From Terriglobales bacterium (GTDB lineage: Bacteria > Acidobacteriota > Terriglobia > Terriglobales > Acidobacteriaceae), in NCBI GenBank assembly GCA_035561515.1, contig DATMXP010000001.1, forward strand, positions 1 to 64,000: 64,000 nucleotides of DNA, given 5' to 3'. The translations under genes and the position numbers were made by a program. This document shows, in pieces, positions 7,434 through 15,764 of this stretch. Each line of letters starts with the position of its first letter. The stretch's first letter is position 1. The notes under the pieces were generated by a model. It saw only the letters and a program-made list of their open reading frames with translations, had not been told where the DNA came from and searched no databases.

Positions 7434-9701
7434 TTATTGCCCGGTGGCGTGCGTCTTCTTCAGTTCGCCGAGGCTATAGACGCCGCTCCGGTCCTGTAGT
7501 TGGCGGGCTTTCAGGCGAATCTCGAGGTTCTCGTAAAGGGATTCGTTCGTGCAAACCTCGTAGTAAAGGCGGTCGGTCCAGTTGGTGATCTTAAAGTCCG
7601 CCCCGACGCGGGCGACTTTTGATTCGCGGACGATGATGCGGTGGAAGACCTCGGGAGCGACTGGGACCAGTCCGCTGTAGAGTCTGACTCTCTCTTTACC
7701 CCAGTATGTCGGCAATTCGATTTCAAAGAGTTCCAGAGAGATCTCGGTCCCGAGTTTCTGGAAAGCTTCTTCGCTCATGTGGACGCCGCCGACGTTGTAG
7801 CGCATCAGGAATTCGTCCGGGTTGCCGCCTGTGTCTTTGTCGTCCACGGTTTGGACGCAGTAGACGTTGAAGGTGCTGTCGGGGATATCGAACGTTTTGC
7901 GCGCTCCTTTGTTACACGAGGCGAGGCGGTCGCTCTCGTTGAGCGCCTTGGAGATCATGATGCGGTGTTCGCCGTCCATCAGGTACATCGGAGGAGTGTC
8001 CTGATAACAGATACCGATACCGAGTTCCAGCGTCGGCAGACCCGATTTCTCCGACAATTCGTTGTAGGCACGGACGATGGAGATCATCTCGCGTGCCAGC
8101 ACGCAGGTCTTCGCCACGCCGACACCGCGTTCGCCTTCGTGCTCAAAGAGCGCAAGTATGACGGCATCGCCTTCAATGAAGACCTTGGTGGCCTGGTATT
8201 TCGGCAACAGCTTGTTCACGGGATCGTAGAAGTTCAATGAAAAGTACGACGCCGGGTTCAAGCCGCGCTCGAACAACGTGCGGGTAAGGGTAGTGCTGTC
8301 GCGGATGTCCGCCTTAAGAATGATGTGGTGGCTGACCTGCTCTTCCGCAGGTTTCACCTCCTCCGGAAGCAGGAACTCGTAAAGAGTGCGATTAATCTCG
8401 GAGAGGTTCCGCAACTTGTCGGAGCTGACCACGGAGACCATGTCCATTGCGGACGAAAGCACATCCAGGCGCTTCAGGTCGCGATGATAGCGCATGAAGT
8501 CGCGCATGAATCGCCCGGAGATTTTGGCTTTATCGGGAATACGATAGGAAGCCACCCGGCTTAACGCCGTCTGGAACGCGCTTTGGGAAAGCCTGCTCTG
8601 TTCGGAAAGCAGTGTTTCCACGCGGGTACGTTCCGTCCGCGAGATCAAGGCGTTCTTGAGTTGCTGCGCGTTGACCTGCGGGGTGTACTCGGACAAAAGC
8701 GGTACGGCCTCGTACGCCCCGATGATGTGATCCAAAACGCCTTCGCGGACCAGGAGCTGTCCCCACGAATCCAGCAGGACTTTCTGTGCTTTGCCGGCTC
8801 CGGTGGATTCATCCGGCGTGCCGTTGGCGAACAGTTCGTGCGCGTTTTCCGGAGCAGCAAGAATCGCGTCGAACTCATCTGCGCTGGTGCCGAGATTCAG
8901 CGACTTGAGATAGCCTCGCGCAATCTCAAGCATGCGGGGATACCGGTCGGGATCGCGCTCAAAGTTGCCGAGCATCACGTAATGCTCGGCGTTGAGGTGA
9001 TCGTCGCGTCCGTTCTCGGTGAAAAGCAGTGCATTGATGAAGAGGTCGTAACCGGGCAGATCTCCGGTGCCCAGCAGGGAGCGACGCATTCGAAGCAGCG
9101 TTTCTTTCTCCACCTCGCGAATGGTGTGGAAGAGTTCTTCTCCAGCCTTGCGAAGAATCGTCTTTTTAGCCATCTGGAAACCCACGCAACGCTCACGCAA
9201 CTCGACGCCCTTTTGGATGCTCATCTGGCGCGGGCCTTCGTAGGCTTTTACGCGCGTGCGCAGGCGTTCAAGAGTGGAGTTGTACTGGTCAAGCAACTCG
9301 GCGCGAAGCAGTTTGATGATGGCAATCCGGCAGAGAAAATCGAGTGAGATGTTGCCTTCGGTCTTGGCGCGAGTGAGCGAGCCGACCTGCAGGTCCGTAA
9401 GGCGCCGCTTGAATTCCGTGACGTCGACCGGTGCAGGATTCGATGGTTTCGGGTGCCCCATGCGCAGCGTGGCTTCGGCGGGACGGGCAAGTATGTCTTC
9501 AACCTGTCCGGCCTTGGCTACGAGGCGGGCAACGTGCTGTCGCAAGGTTTCAACGAACAGTGGCGAGAGCCAAACGTCATAGCGAACGTTATCCACGCCG
9601 GCCACGAGTCCCTGCAGTTCAATACTGGGAATGTACGTGTTGATCTCAAACTGTTGGGCCAGTTCGGCAAGATTCTCGCGTTGGAAGAATGGAAACGCCA
9701 T
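7434..9701 (-). CDS. class III adenylate/guanylate cyclase-like protein with large unknown N-terminus
   Basis: A 755-residue soluble-looking protein. Residues about 455-640 resemble a class III nucleotidyl cyclase domain: first metal Asp465 in KADIRDST and second metal Asp512 in IEGDAVILA, followed by the expected helical segment and ...NESDRLAS. The first 450 residues are helical and not recognised; the last 110 are also unassigned. The transition-state Asn/Arg pair is not obvious, so activity is uncertain. The product would be cAMP or cGMP if active. It is divergent from the phosphofructokinase gene across 228 bp. It could be a diguanylate-like or degenerate signalling protein instead. Confidence 0.65.
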   Translation of the reverse strand: MAFPFFQRENLAELAQQFEINTYIPSIELQGLVAGVDNVRYDVWLSPLFVETLRQHVARLVAKAGQVEDILARPAEATLRMGHPKPSNPAPVDVTEFKRRLTDLQVGSLTRAKTEGNISLDFLCRIAIIKLLRAELLDQYNSTLERLRTRVKAYEGPRQMSIQKGVELRERCVGFQMAKKTILRKAGEELFHTIREVEKETLLRMRRSLLGTGDLPGYDLFINALLFTENGRDDHLNAEHYVMLGNFERDPDRYPRMLEIARGYLKSLNLGTSADEFDAILAAPENAHELFANGTPDESTGAGKAQKVLLDSWGQLLVREGVLDHIIGAYEAVPLLSEYTPQVNAQQLKNALISRTERTRVETLLSEQSRLSQSAFQTALSRVASYRIPDKAKISGRFMRDFMRYHRDLKRLDVLSSAMDMVSVVSSDKLRNLSEINRTLYEFLLPEEVKPAEEQVSHHIILKADIRDSTTLTRTLFERGLNPASYFSLNFYDPVNKLLPKYQATKVFIEGDAVILALFEHEGERGVGVAKTCVLAREMISIVRAYNELSEKSGLPTLELGIGICYQDTPPMYLMDGEHRIMISKALNESDRLASCNKGARKTFDIPDSTFNVYCVQTVDDKDTGGNPDEFLMRYNVGGVHMSEEAFQKLGTEISLELFEIELPTYWGKERVRLYSGLVPVAPEVFHRIIVRESKVARVGADFKITNWTDRLYYEVCTNESLYENLEIRLKARQLQDRSGVYSLGELKKTHATGQ

Positions 9702-9851
9702 GGGCCTTGAAAAGGCACACCCGTACGGGTGAAGGCTACCACGGCTTCAAGGTGGAACCAAACATTACGTTGGTTTACGAAACAGGTAAGCGCCTGGATA
9801 TGAACACGAACACGCCGGGAACTCACAGTATCAGTTCTGATTATGCTTCTA

Positions 9852-9867
9852 TCACTTTTGAAAGTGA
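9852..9867. promoter_or_regulatory. 16-bp palindrome upstream of phosphofructokinase
   Basis: A perfect inverted repeat, TCACTTT-TG-AAAGTGA, lies about 62 bp before the phosphofructokinase start in the divergent region shared with the cyclase-like gene. Size and place suit a dimeric repressor or activator site. No matching regulator is encoded nearby. Confidence 0.4.
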
Positions 9868-9928
9868 GTTTCATCACACGGGTTTGAAACGTCTCCATAG
9901 AAGATAGAATTGGAGGCAAACAGAGGAC

Positions 9929-11137
9929 ATGGCATTGGTGAATTCGAAAAAAGGTGTTATTGGCATTTTGACTGGTGGTGGCGACGTGCCGGGACTGAAT
10001 CCAGCGATCCGGGCGGTCACGATTCGCGCACTGCGTGAGGGATACCAGGTCGTCGGAATCCGGCGTGGCTGGGGTGGTTTGGTGGACATGGTCCGCGACA
10101 AGGACGTGGACAATGGAGAGCACTACCAGGTATTGAGCGAAGAGATCGTCAACCGCGCAGGTCGCACCGGCGGCACATTCCTGCATTCATCCCGTACGAA
10201 TCCGAGCAAAGTAAGCAAGGGAAGTGTTCCCGAGCACCTGAAAGCCACGTACAACGCCGAGAAGAACGATCTCACTCCCGAGGTTCTGAAGAACCTGGAA
10301 TGGCTCGGCATTGACCACCTCATCCCGATCGGCGGCGACGATACGCTCAGCTACGGCGTGCGCCTCGACCAGGAAGGCGTGAAGGTTGTCGCCATTCCGA
10401 AGACGATGGACAACGACGTCCCCGGAACCGACTACTGCATCGGCTTTTCGACCTGCGTGACGCGTACGATCCAGATGGCGAACATACTCCGCACCTCGGC
10501 CGGATCGCATGAGCGCTTTCTCGTGTTGGAAGTTTTTGGTCGCTACGCAGGCTTCACGGCGATGCTTCCGACCATGGCGGGATCGGCAAACCGCTGCGTG
10601 ATTCCCGAACACAAGTTCAACATCGAACGCCTGACGGAATTGCTGATTGAAGATCGCTACAAGAACCCGAGCCGTTACTCGGTGGTGCTGATCTCGGAAG
10701 GCGCCATGTTCGAAGGTGGCGAAATGGTCTTCGCAAAACACGAGGAAGACGCATTCGGTCACAAGAAACTGGGCGGGATCGGCGACATGGTAGCCGACCA
10801 GCTAACGGCGCTTTCTCCGAAGTTCAACAAGGGCAAGAAGATCGAGTGCATCACCCAGAAACTGGGATACATGGTGCGCGGCGGCGATCCCGACGCTATC
10901 GACTCGATTGCTCCCATGGCGTACGGAAACCTGGCGCTCGACCTGATTCTCAACAAGGTCCATGGACGATTAGTGGTGCTGAAGAACGGCCGTTATGACA
11001 ACACGCCGATCGAGGTGGTGACGGCGTCGAAGAAGATCGTCAATGTGAAAGAGCACTACAACACGGACAGGCTTCGTCCGCACTACAAGAGCTTCGAAAT
11101 GAAGCCGTTGTTCATTATGACCAGCGAATACGTGTAG
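9929..11137 (+). CDS. pfkA: 6-phosphofructokinase, PPi-type active-site residues
   Basis: A 402-residue phosphofructokinase phosphorylating fructose 6-phosphate in glycolysis. Seen are the N-terminal nucleotide loop (GILTGGGDVPGLN), GGDD at 135-138, PKTMDND with Lys158 and catalytic Asp161, and GSHERFLVLEVFGR. ATP enzymes such as E. coli PfkA carry Gly at the positions of Asp138 and Lys158; the Asp/Lys pair is the textbook marker of pyrophosphate-dependent enzymes, so this may be a PPi-PFK (pfp) that can run reversibly. GAGG precedes the ATG. The family is certain; the phosphoryl donor is inferred from two residues. Confidence 0.9.
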   Translation: MALVNSKKGVIGILTGGGDVPGLNPAIRAVTIRALREGYQVVGIRRGWGGLVDMVRDKDVDNGEHYQVLSEEIVNRAGRTGGTFLHSSRTNPSKVSKGSVPEHLKATYNAEKNDLTPEVLKNLEWLGIDHLIPIGGDDTLSYGVRLDQEGVKVVAIPKTMDNDVPGTDYCIGFSTCVTRTIQMANILRTSAGSHERFLVLEVFGRYAGFTAMLPTMAGSANRCVIPEHKFNIERLTELLIEDRYKNPSRYSVVLISEGAMFEGGEMVFAKHEEDAFGHKKLGGIGDMVADQLTALSPKFNKGKKIECITQKLGYMVRGGDPDAIDSIAPMAYGNLALDLILNKVHGRLVVLKNGRYDNTPIEVVTASKKIVNVKEHYNTDRLRPHYKSFEMKPLFIMTSEYV

Positions 11138-11156
11138 ACTGCGAGTGTTTTTCCAC

Positions 11157-11178
11157 CGGGCGGCCTTCGGGTCGCCCG
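11157..11178 (+). terminator. terminator hairpin after phosphofructokinase
   Basis: CGGGCG (11157-11162) pairs with CGCCCG (11173-11178) around a GCCTTCGGGT middle, followed by TTTCATTT. It separates phosphofructokinase from the glycosyltransferase gene, which is therefore probably transcribed on its own. Confidence 0.65.
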
Positions 11179-11191
11179 TTTCATTTCGGGC

Positions 11192-12619
11192 ATGTGTTAT
11201 AAGGTCGCTGTGGAGAGTGCTTCGCCGAATCCGCGCAATGAAAAACTGCTGGTCGGCACCCTCGCCTTGCTCGCGCTGGTGTGGCGCTTTCTCTACATCG
11301 GGCACGAAAGCCTCTGGATCGACGAGGCTGCAAGCGTAGGTATCGTGCGGCTACCGTGGATCGACTTCTTCAAAGTCCTGTGGCGGCGCGAAGGCAACAT
11401 GACGCTCTACTACCTGCTCCTGCGTCCATGGGTATTCTTTGGTTCAAGCGAGGCGTGGATCCGTGCAGTGTCGGCCGTGTTCTCTGCGGGAACGGTCCCA
11501 TTCGTTTACTTGATCGGAAGGGAACTGCGCGACCGGAGGACGGGACTGATCGCTTCATTGTTATTTGCGCTGAGTCCGTTCGCCGTCGAGTATGCGCAGG
11601 AGGCCCGAGGCTACAGCCTGGCCTGCCTTCTGGTTACGGCCGGATCATGGTTCTTGTTGCGCGGGTTGAAGTCATCTGATGTGCGTGCTTGGAAGTGGTG
11701 GGGCGTCAGCATGGTGCTGGCCGTGTACGCGCACTTCTTCGCTGCGCTCGTGTTATTGGTGCACCTGTTGTATTCGGCGAAAAATCTTCCCAAACACCGA
11801 GCACTGCTGGGGAAAATGGCGCTTGCCTTGATGCCGATAGCGGCATTCATCACGCTGAAGCGGCTGGGCCAATTGAATTGGGTGCCGCCACTGTCGTGGT
11901 CGGGGCTGACCTCCGCATTCAGTGAACTGGCAGGCGGTGCGGATCTTGCGCTCGTTCTGCTGCCAATGGCGGCGCTGGCAGCCATCATCTATTGGGGAAA
12001 GCAAGCGAATACATTATTTCTCTGGATGTGGCTGCTTGTTCCCGTCGGCCTGATCCTGCTCGGCTCGTTCGCACAGCCCATGTTGGCGCCGAGATTTCTG
12101 ATCATCTGTCTGCCGCCTTTTCTCTTGTTGGCAGCGACCGCTCTGGTTTCGCTTCCGCGGTCACTCGTCTTAGCGATACTCGCGGTGATTCTTTTCTTTA
12201 GCGTGCGAACGCAGTTTCTGAACTGGAAGACCGACACCAAGGATGACTGGAGGTCGGCGACAAGTTACGTTCTGGACAATTCGAAGCCGAGTGACGGAAT
12301 CCTGTTTCACCAGGCGCTCGGGCGTCAGGCGTTCACCTATTATGAAGGCCGTGAGAAGGCGAATAACGCACCGATGGTGATCACACCTGCGCGAGGAGAT
12401 CGGATGACGTACCGCGACTTCGAAGCTGAAATGGAAGATCGTGTCGCGGCCAAACTGGAGCAAGCCCCGAGCAGACTTTGGATCGTGCTGAACCGCAATA
12501 CTCCTCGTGGCACGCCAGACGAATACACGCGATTCCTCTTGGGACTTGTCGAGCGTCGCTACGATTGCCGCCCACAGGAATTCCGAGGTATCGAAGTTTT
12601 TAGCTGCACCGTTAAGTAG
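11192..12619 (+). CDS. glycosyltransferase family 39-like membrane protein
   Basis: A 475-residue integral membrane protein with about ten hydrophobic segments. Its first periplasmic loop carries ESLWIDEA, the Asp-Glu motif of GT39/GT-C (ArnT- and PMT-like) enzymes, which use polyprenyl-phosphate sugars as donors on the outer face of the inner membrane. A C-terminal soluble portion (about 365-475) follows. Acceptor and sugar are unknown. The start is uncertain: ATG 11192 has only a weak ribosome site and GTG 11210 is an alternative. It converges on the M28 peptidase gene with just 3 bp between the stops. Confidence 0.8.
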   Translation: MCYKVAVESASPNPRNEKLLVGTLALLALVWRFLYIGHESLWIDEAASVGIVRLPWIDFFKVLWRREGNMTLYYLLLRPWVFFGSSEAWIRAVSAVFSAGTVPFVYLIGRELRDRRTGLIASLLFALSPFAVEYAQEARGYSLACLLVTAGSWFLLRGLKSSDVRAWKWWGVSMVLAVYAHFFAALVLLVHLLYSAKNLPKHRALLGKMALALMPIAAFITLKRLGQLNWVPPLSWSGLTSAFSELAGGADLALVLLPMAALAAIIYWGKQANTLFLWMWLLVPVGLILLGSFAQPMLAPRFLIICLPPFLLLAATALVSLPRSLVLAILAVILFFSVRTQFLNWKTDTKDDWRSATSYVLDNSKPSDGILFHQALGRQAFTYYEGREKANNAPMVITPARGDRMTYRDFEAEMEDRVAAKLEQAPSRLWIVLNRNTPRGTPDEYTRFLLGLVERRYDCRPQEFRGIEVFSCTVK

Positions 12620-12622
12620 CGA

Positions 12623-14308
12623 TTATTTGCTCGCCGGTTGCTGAGCTTGCTGGCTCTGTTTTCGCGCTGCCTCGAATTCGTCTCCGGGGACCCACTGAGC
12701 CAAGCTGTCCTGATCGGCAATTTTCCAACCGAGCTCAATGCCAAACTTCGACAACTCGGCCAATCCGGCGAAATCCCACGTCGGGTCGAATTCGTCGGTG
12801 GGCTGGTGATACCGCTTCTCGTTGTAATCCATTTCGCGCTGCACACCCCATTCCAAGGGATGGCCCTTGTACTTCAGGCCCTCCTGAACTGAGAACGCAG
12901 GAATTCCAACGCGAGCGAAACTGAAGTGGTCGGAACGGTAGTAGTGTCCGGCACCCGGATTGGAGTCGCCGCGGATATCCAGACCGTACTCTTTTGCCGT
13001 ATCCGCAACTAAAGGGAAGAGGGAGGTTCGTTCGGACCCGGAGACCTGGATCTGTTCAGGAATTCCGTCCGGACGGATACCGTCGAAGTTGAGCGCCACG
13101 GAAATCTTCCCGGCAGGCACGGGAGGATTCTGTCCGAGGTACTGCGATCCGAGGAGCCCCTGCTCTTCTCCGGTTACCGCGGCAAACAGAATTGAGCGTT
13201 TTGGCGATGGTTGGGTCGAGTACGCCCGCGCCATTTCAAGGAGCATCCCGCAACCGGTGGCGTTATCGACTGCGCCGTTATAGATGTTGTCTCCGGGGAC
13301 GCCGACGCGGAAGCCCAGGTGGTCATAATGCGCGCTGTACATCACCACTTCGCCGCCAACGTTCGGGTCCGATCCACTGATGAGAGCCAAAACGTTGTTC
13401 GAATCGAAAGGACGAATCTTCGAAATCATGTGAGCCCTGATTTGGACCGGCATGGGAATGGGCTTGAAGTCCTTCGACTGTGCCATCTTGATCAGGTCGT
13501 CGGCTTTGCGGTTGATGGACTTCGCAAGTTGCTGAGCGACTTCGTACTGGATCCACGACGCCAGCTTGAGCTTCGGTGTGTTTTCCGTGCGGATGTAGGC
13601 GCGTTCTCCGCCCCAGGAGTTACGGACTACATCCCATCCGTAGCTGGCCATTTCCGGTTGGTGGATGAGCATCACACCTGCGGCGCCACGCCGGGCGGCC
13701 TCTTCGTACTTGTACGTCCAGCGTCCGTAGTAGGTGAGCGCAGGGCCCTTGAAGAATTTCTCGTCCTTCGATGGAGGCTCGTTCACCAGCATCAGTAGGA
13801 TTTTGCCCTTTACGTCGATGCCCTTGTAGTCATTCCAGTCGTATTCGGGCGCGTCGATACCGTATCCGACATAGACAAGCATGCCTTCCAGGTCGCTGAT
13901 CGCACTTTGACTTTCGTCCATGGCGACAATGTCGTCTAACATGCGCAGCGGTGTCGGCTTGCCGCCGTTATAGGACAGTGAAATGGTACTTCCCGGGTCG
14001 GTGGCGATACCGATCATCGGCACACGCTGCATGTAAGTACCGTTGTCGCCGGCTGGCTTCAGTCCGTACAGGGCAAACTGCGACGCGATGTACTCGGCAG
14101 CGATATCGCCTCCGCGCTGGCCGGTACCGCGTCCCTCCAGCAGGTCAGACGACAAGAACTTCACATGGGTGCGAATGTTTGCCGGGCTGACCGCGGCCAT
14201 GGCGTTGCGCATGGGCGAGGGAGCGGGAGCTTCAGGCGACGCGGGTTTTTGCTGTTGCGCCGCAAATGAGGACGCAAGAAGGCTAAGCAGGAGTACAAGG
14301 GCTTTCAT
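12623..14308 (-). CDS. secreted M28 family zinc aminopeptidase
   Basis: A 561-residue exported peptidase with a signal peptide (cleavage near SSFAAQ). A protease-associated domain is inserted around 130-290. The two-zinc catalytic core is complete: His327 (SAHYDH), bridging Asp348 (GAVDNA), Glu381-Glu382 (TGEEQG), Asp409 (NFDG) and His461 (YRSDHFSF). The family removes N-terminal amino acids from peptides in the periplasm or outside. It is transcribed alone, divergently from the YihY gene. No truncation or missing ligand is seen. Confidence 0.9.
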   Translation of the reverse strand: MKALVLLLSLLASSFAAQQQKPASPEAPAPSPMRNAMAAVSPANIRTHVKFLSSDLLEGRGTGQRGGDIAAEYIASQFALYGLKPAGDNGTYMQRVPMIGIATDPGSTISLSYNGGKPTPLRMLDDIVAMDESQSAISDLEGMLVYVGYGIDAPEYDWNDYKGIDVKGKILLMLVNEPPSKDEKFFKGPALTYYGRWTYKYEEAARRGAAGVMLIHQPEMASYGWDVVRNSWGGERAYIRTENTPKLKLASWIQYEVAQQLAKSINRKADDLIKMAQSKDFKPIPMPVQIRAHMISKIRPFDSNNVLALISGSDPNVGGEVVMYSAHYDHLGFRVGVPGDNIYNGAVDNATGCGMLLEMARAYSTQPSPKRSILFAAVTGEEQGLLGSQYLGQNPPVPAGKISVALNFDGIRPDGIPEQIQVSGSERTSLFPLVADTAKEYGLDIRGDSNPGAGHYYRSDHFSFARVGIPAFSVQEGLKYKGHPLEWGVQREMDYNEKRYHQPTDEFDPTWDFAGLAELSKFGIELGWKIADQDSLAQWVPGDEFEAARKQSQQAQQPASK

Positions 14309-14448
14309 CAGGTCTCCGGAACCCTCTATTGTAAACAGTGAACCTCAATTCGCGACCGAAACTAACACCGAAAGCTGCAATACCTTCGGATTACAGCTAG
14401 GGCATCCTGCGGAGCGCATCCGAAAGCGCAGTTTGGTACGATTTCAAT

Positions 14449-15351
14449 GTGAGTTCCTCCTCGGCACCGGTCACCGCACGAGAGCCGCATATGGGCCAAC
14501 AATTGGCGTGGGCGAACGCCACTGTCCGGAAGCTCCGGCAGCAGGCCTGGCCCACGATCAAATACCTGACGCGTACGGATGTGCACACGTTCGCGTTTTC
14601 GGTGGCCGCCAACGCGATTCTGTCGTTTTTCCCTTTCGTGGTACTGCTGCTGACATTGTCGCGGACGGTGTTCCACTCCCAGGCAATGTTCGACGTGATC
14701 GTAAGCCTACTTCGTGATTACCTCCCCACCGGACAGGACTTCATTGTTCGCAACCTGCGGGAGATGGTCTACGCACGGCACAAGGCCCAGGTGATTTCGG
14801 TCTTTATCCTGCTGTTCACTTCGACTGGGGTATTTCTGCCGCTGGAAGTGGCTTTAAATGAAGTCTGGGGATTCAAGAAGAACCGTTCGTATCTCGGGAA
14901 TCAGATCATCGCTCTAGCACTTGCGATCGCCTGCGGTGTGCTGGCCATGATCTCGATCGCATTGGCAGCCGGTAACCAGTTGCTGCTCGGACACATCCTT
15001 GGCGACAACATCGTTTCCGATGTGATCTCGTTTGTCGTGATGAAGGTGTTCGCTATCGCGTGCACCGTGTCGATCTTCTTCCTGATTTACTGGATACTGC
15101 CACACGGCAAGGTGTCAGCGAAGGCGGTGTTCCCGTCAGCGTTCGTGATGGGCGTGATCATGGAAGTAGCGAAATATGTATATATCCTTAGCCTGCCGTG
15201 GCTTAACTTTAAGGAAGTCTACGGACCGTTCAACATTTCTGTGACGCTGATTTTCTGGGCGTTCCTCTCGGGGATGATGCTGCTGGCCGGTGCTCACCTT
15301 TCCGCACTGGGTGCCGAGAATGGCGCAACAGCAGAGACGAACGGTCATTGA
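14449..15351 (+). CDS. YihY/virulence factor BrkB family membrane protein
   Basis: A 300-residue inner-membrane protein with six hydrophobic segments and the family hallmarks FSVAANAILSFFPFVV near the start and LPHGKVSAKAVFPSA before the fifth segment. Older annotations called such proteins ribonuclease BN, which is no longer held; a transport or envelope role is suspected. GTG 14449 is the longest start, with ATG 14491 as an alternative; neither has a clear ribosome site. Its upstream region is shared with the divergent M28 peptidase gene. Confidence 0.85.
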   Translation: MSSSSAPVTAREPHMGQQLAWANATVRKLRQQAWPTIKYLTRTDVHTFAFSVAANAILSFFPFVVLLLTLSRTVFHSQAMFDVIVSLLRDYLPTGQDFIVRNLREMVYARHKAQVISVFILLFTSTGVFLPLEVALNEVWGFKKNRSYLGNQIIALALAIACGVLAMISIALAAGNQLLLGHILGDNIVSDVISFVVMKVFAIACTVSIFFLIYWILPHGKVSAKAVFPSAFVMGVIMEVAKYVYILSLPWLNFKEVYGPFNISVTLIFWAFLSGMMLLAGAHLSALGAENGATAETNGH

Positions 15352-15764
15352 AGTGCAAGCTGTTCCTTTCTGAAACTTCTCTCCGCGAAAAAACTGCAGC
15401 GTTAGTGACCGGATACCTTGTGGCAACCCTGAATCGTTCGTATTCTCCACGCGCGGTTCGAGGTTTCCATGAGGTTCCCGTTGGACAGGCTCTTTGTTGC
15501 GGCAAAGCCCCCTGTTGCTGTCGAGAAGGCTCAACAGCAACAGTCACGCCTTCAACACCGAGCTGTTTCCTCCAAGTGCTTCAGCGGGATTGCGGATTCC
15601 TGGATCGCAGGGCCCCAGGGTTTGTGGCGTACACCCGCGCCGCAAACCCAACTCCTCGCTTCGCAGAGCAAGGCAAGTTCGCAGTCTGGCGCGCGTTCCA
15701 CCCACGGCGAATCTCAAATAACGTGTGCCAGGCTGCGGAGTAATTCACTGCGCGGACTGCGAGG
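15352..15764. other. 413-bp intergenic stretch without clear gene
   Basis: An open frame of 99 codons (15469-15768) ends in an ATGA overlap with the start of the giant secreted protein, so a coupled upstream gene is formally possible. It has no recognisable family, hydrophobic core or good ribosome site, so I do not call it. The stretch also contains a possible hairpin (GTTGCTGT near 15512 with ACAGCAAC near 15533). The promoter of the next gene must lie here. Confidence 0.3.
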
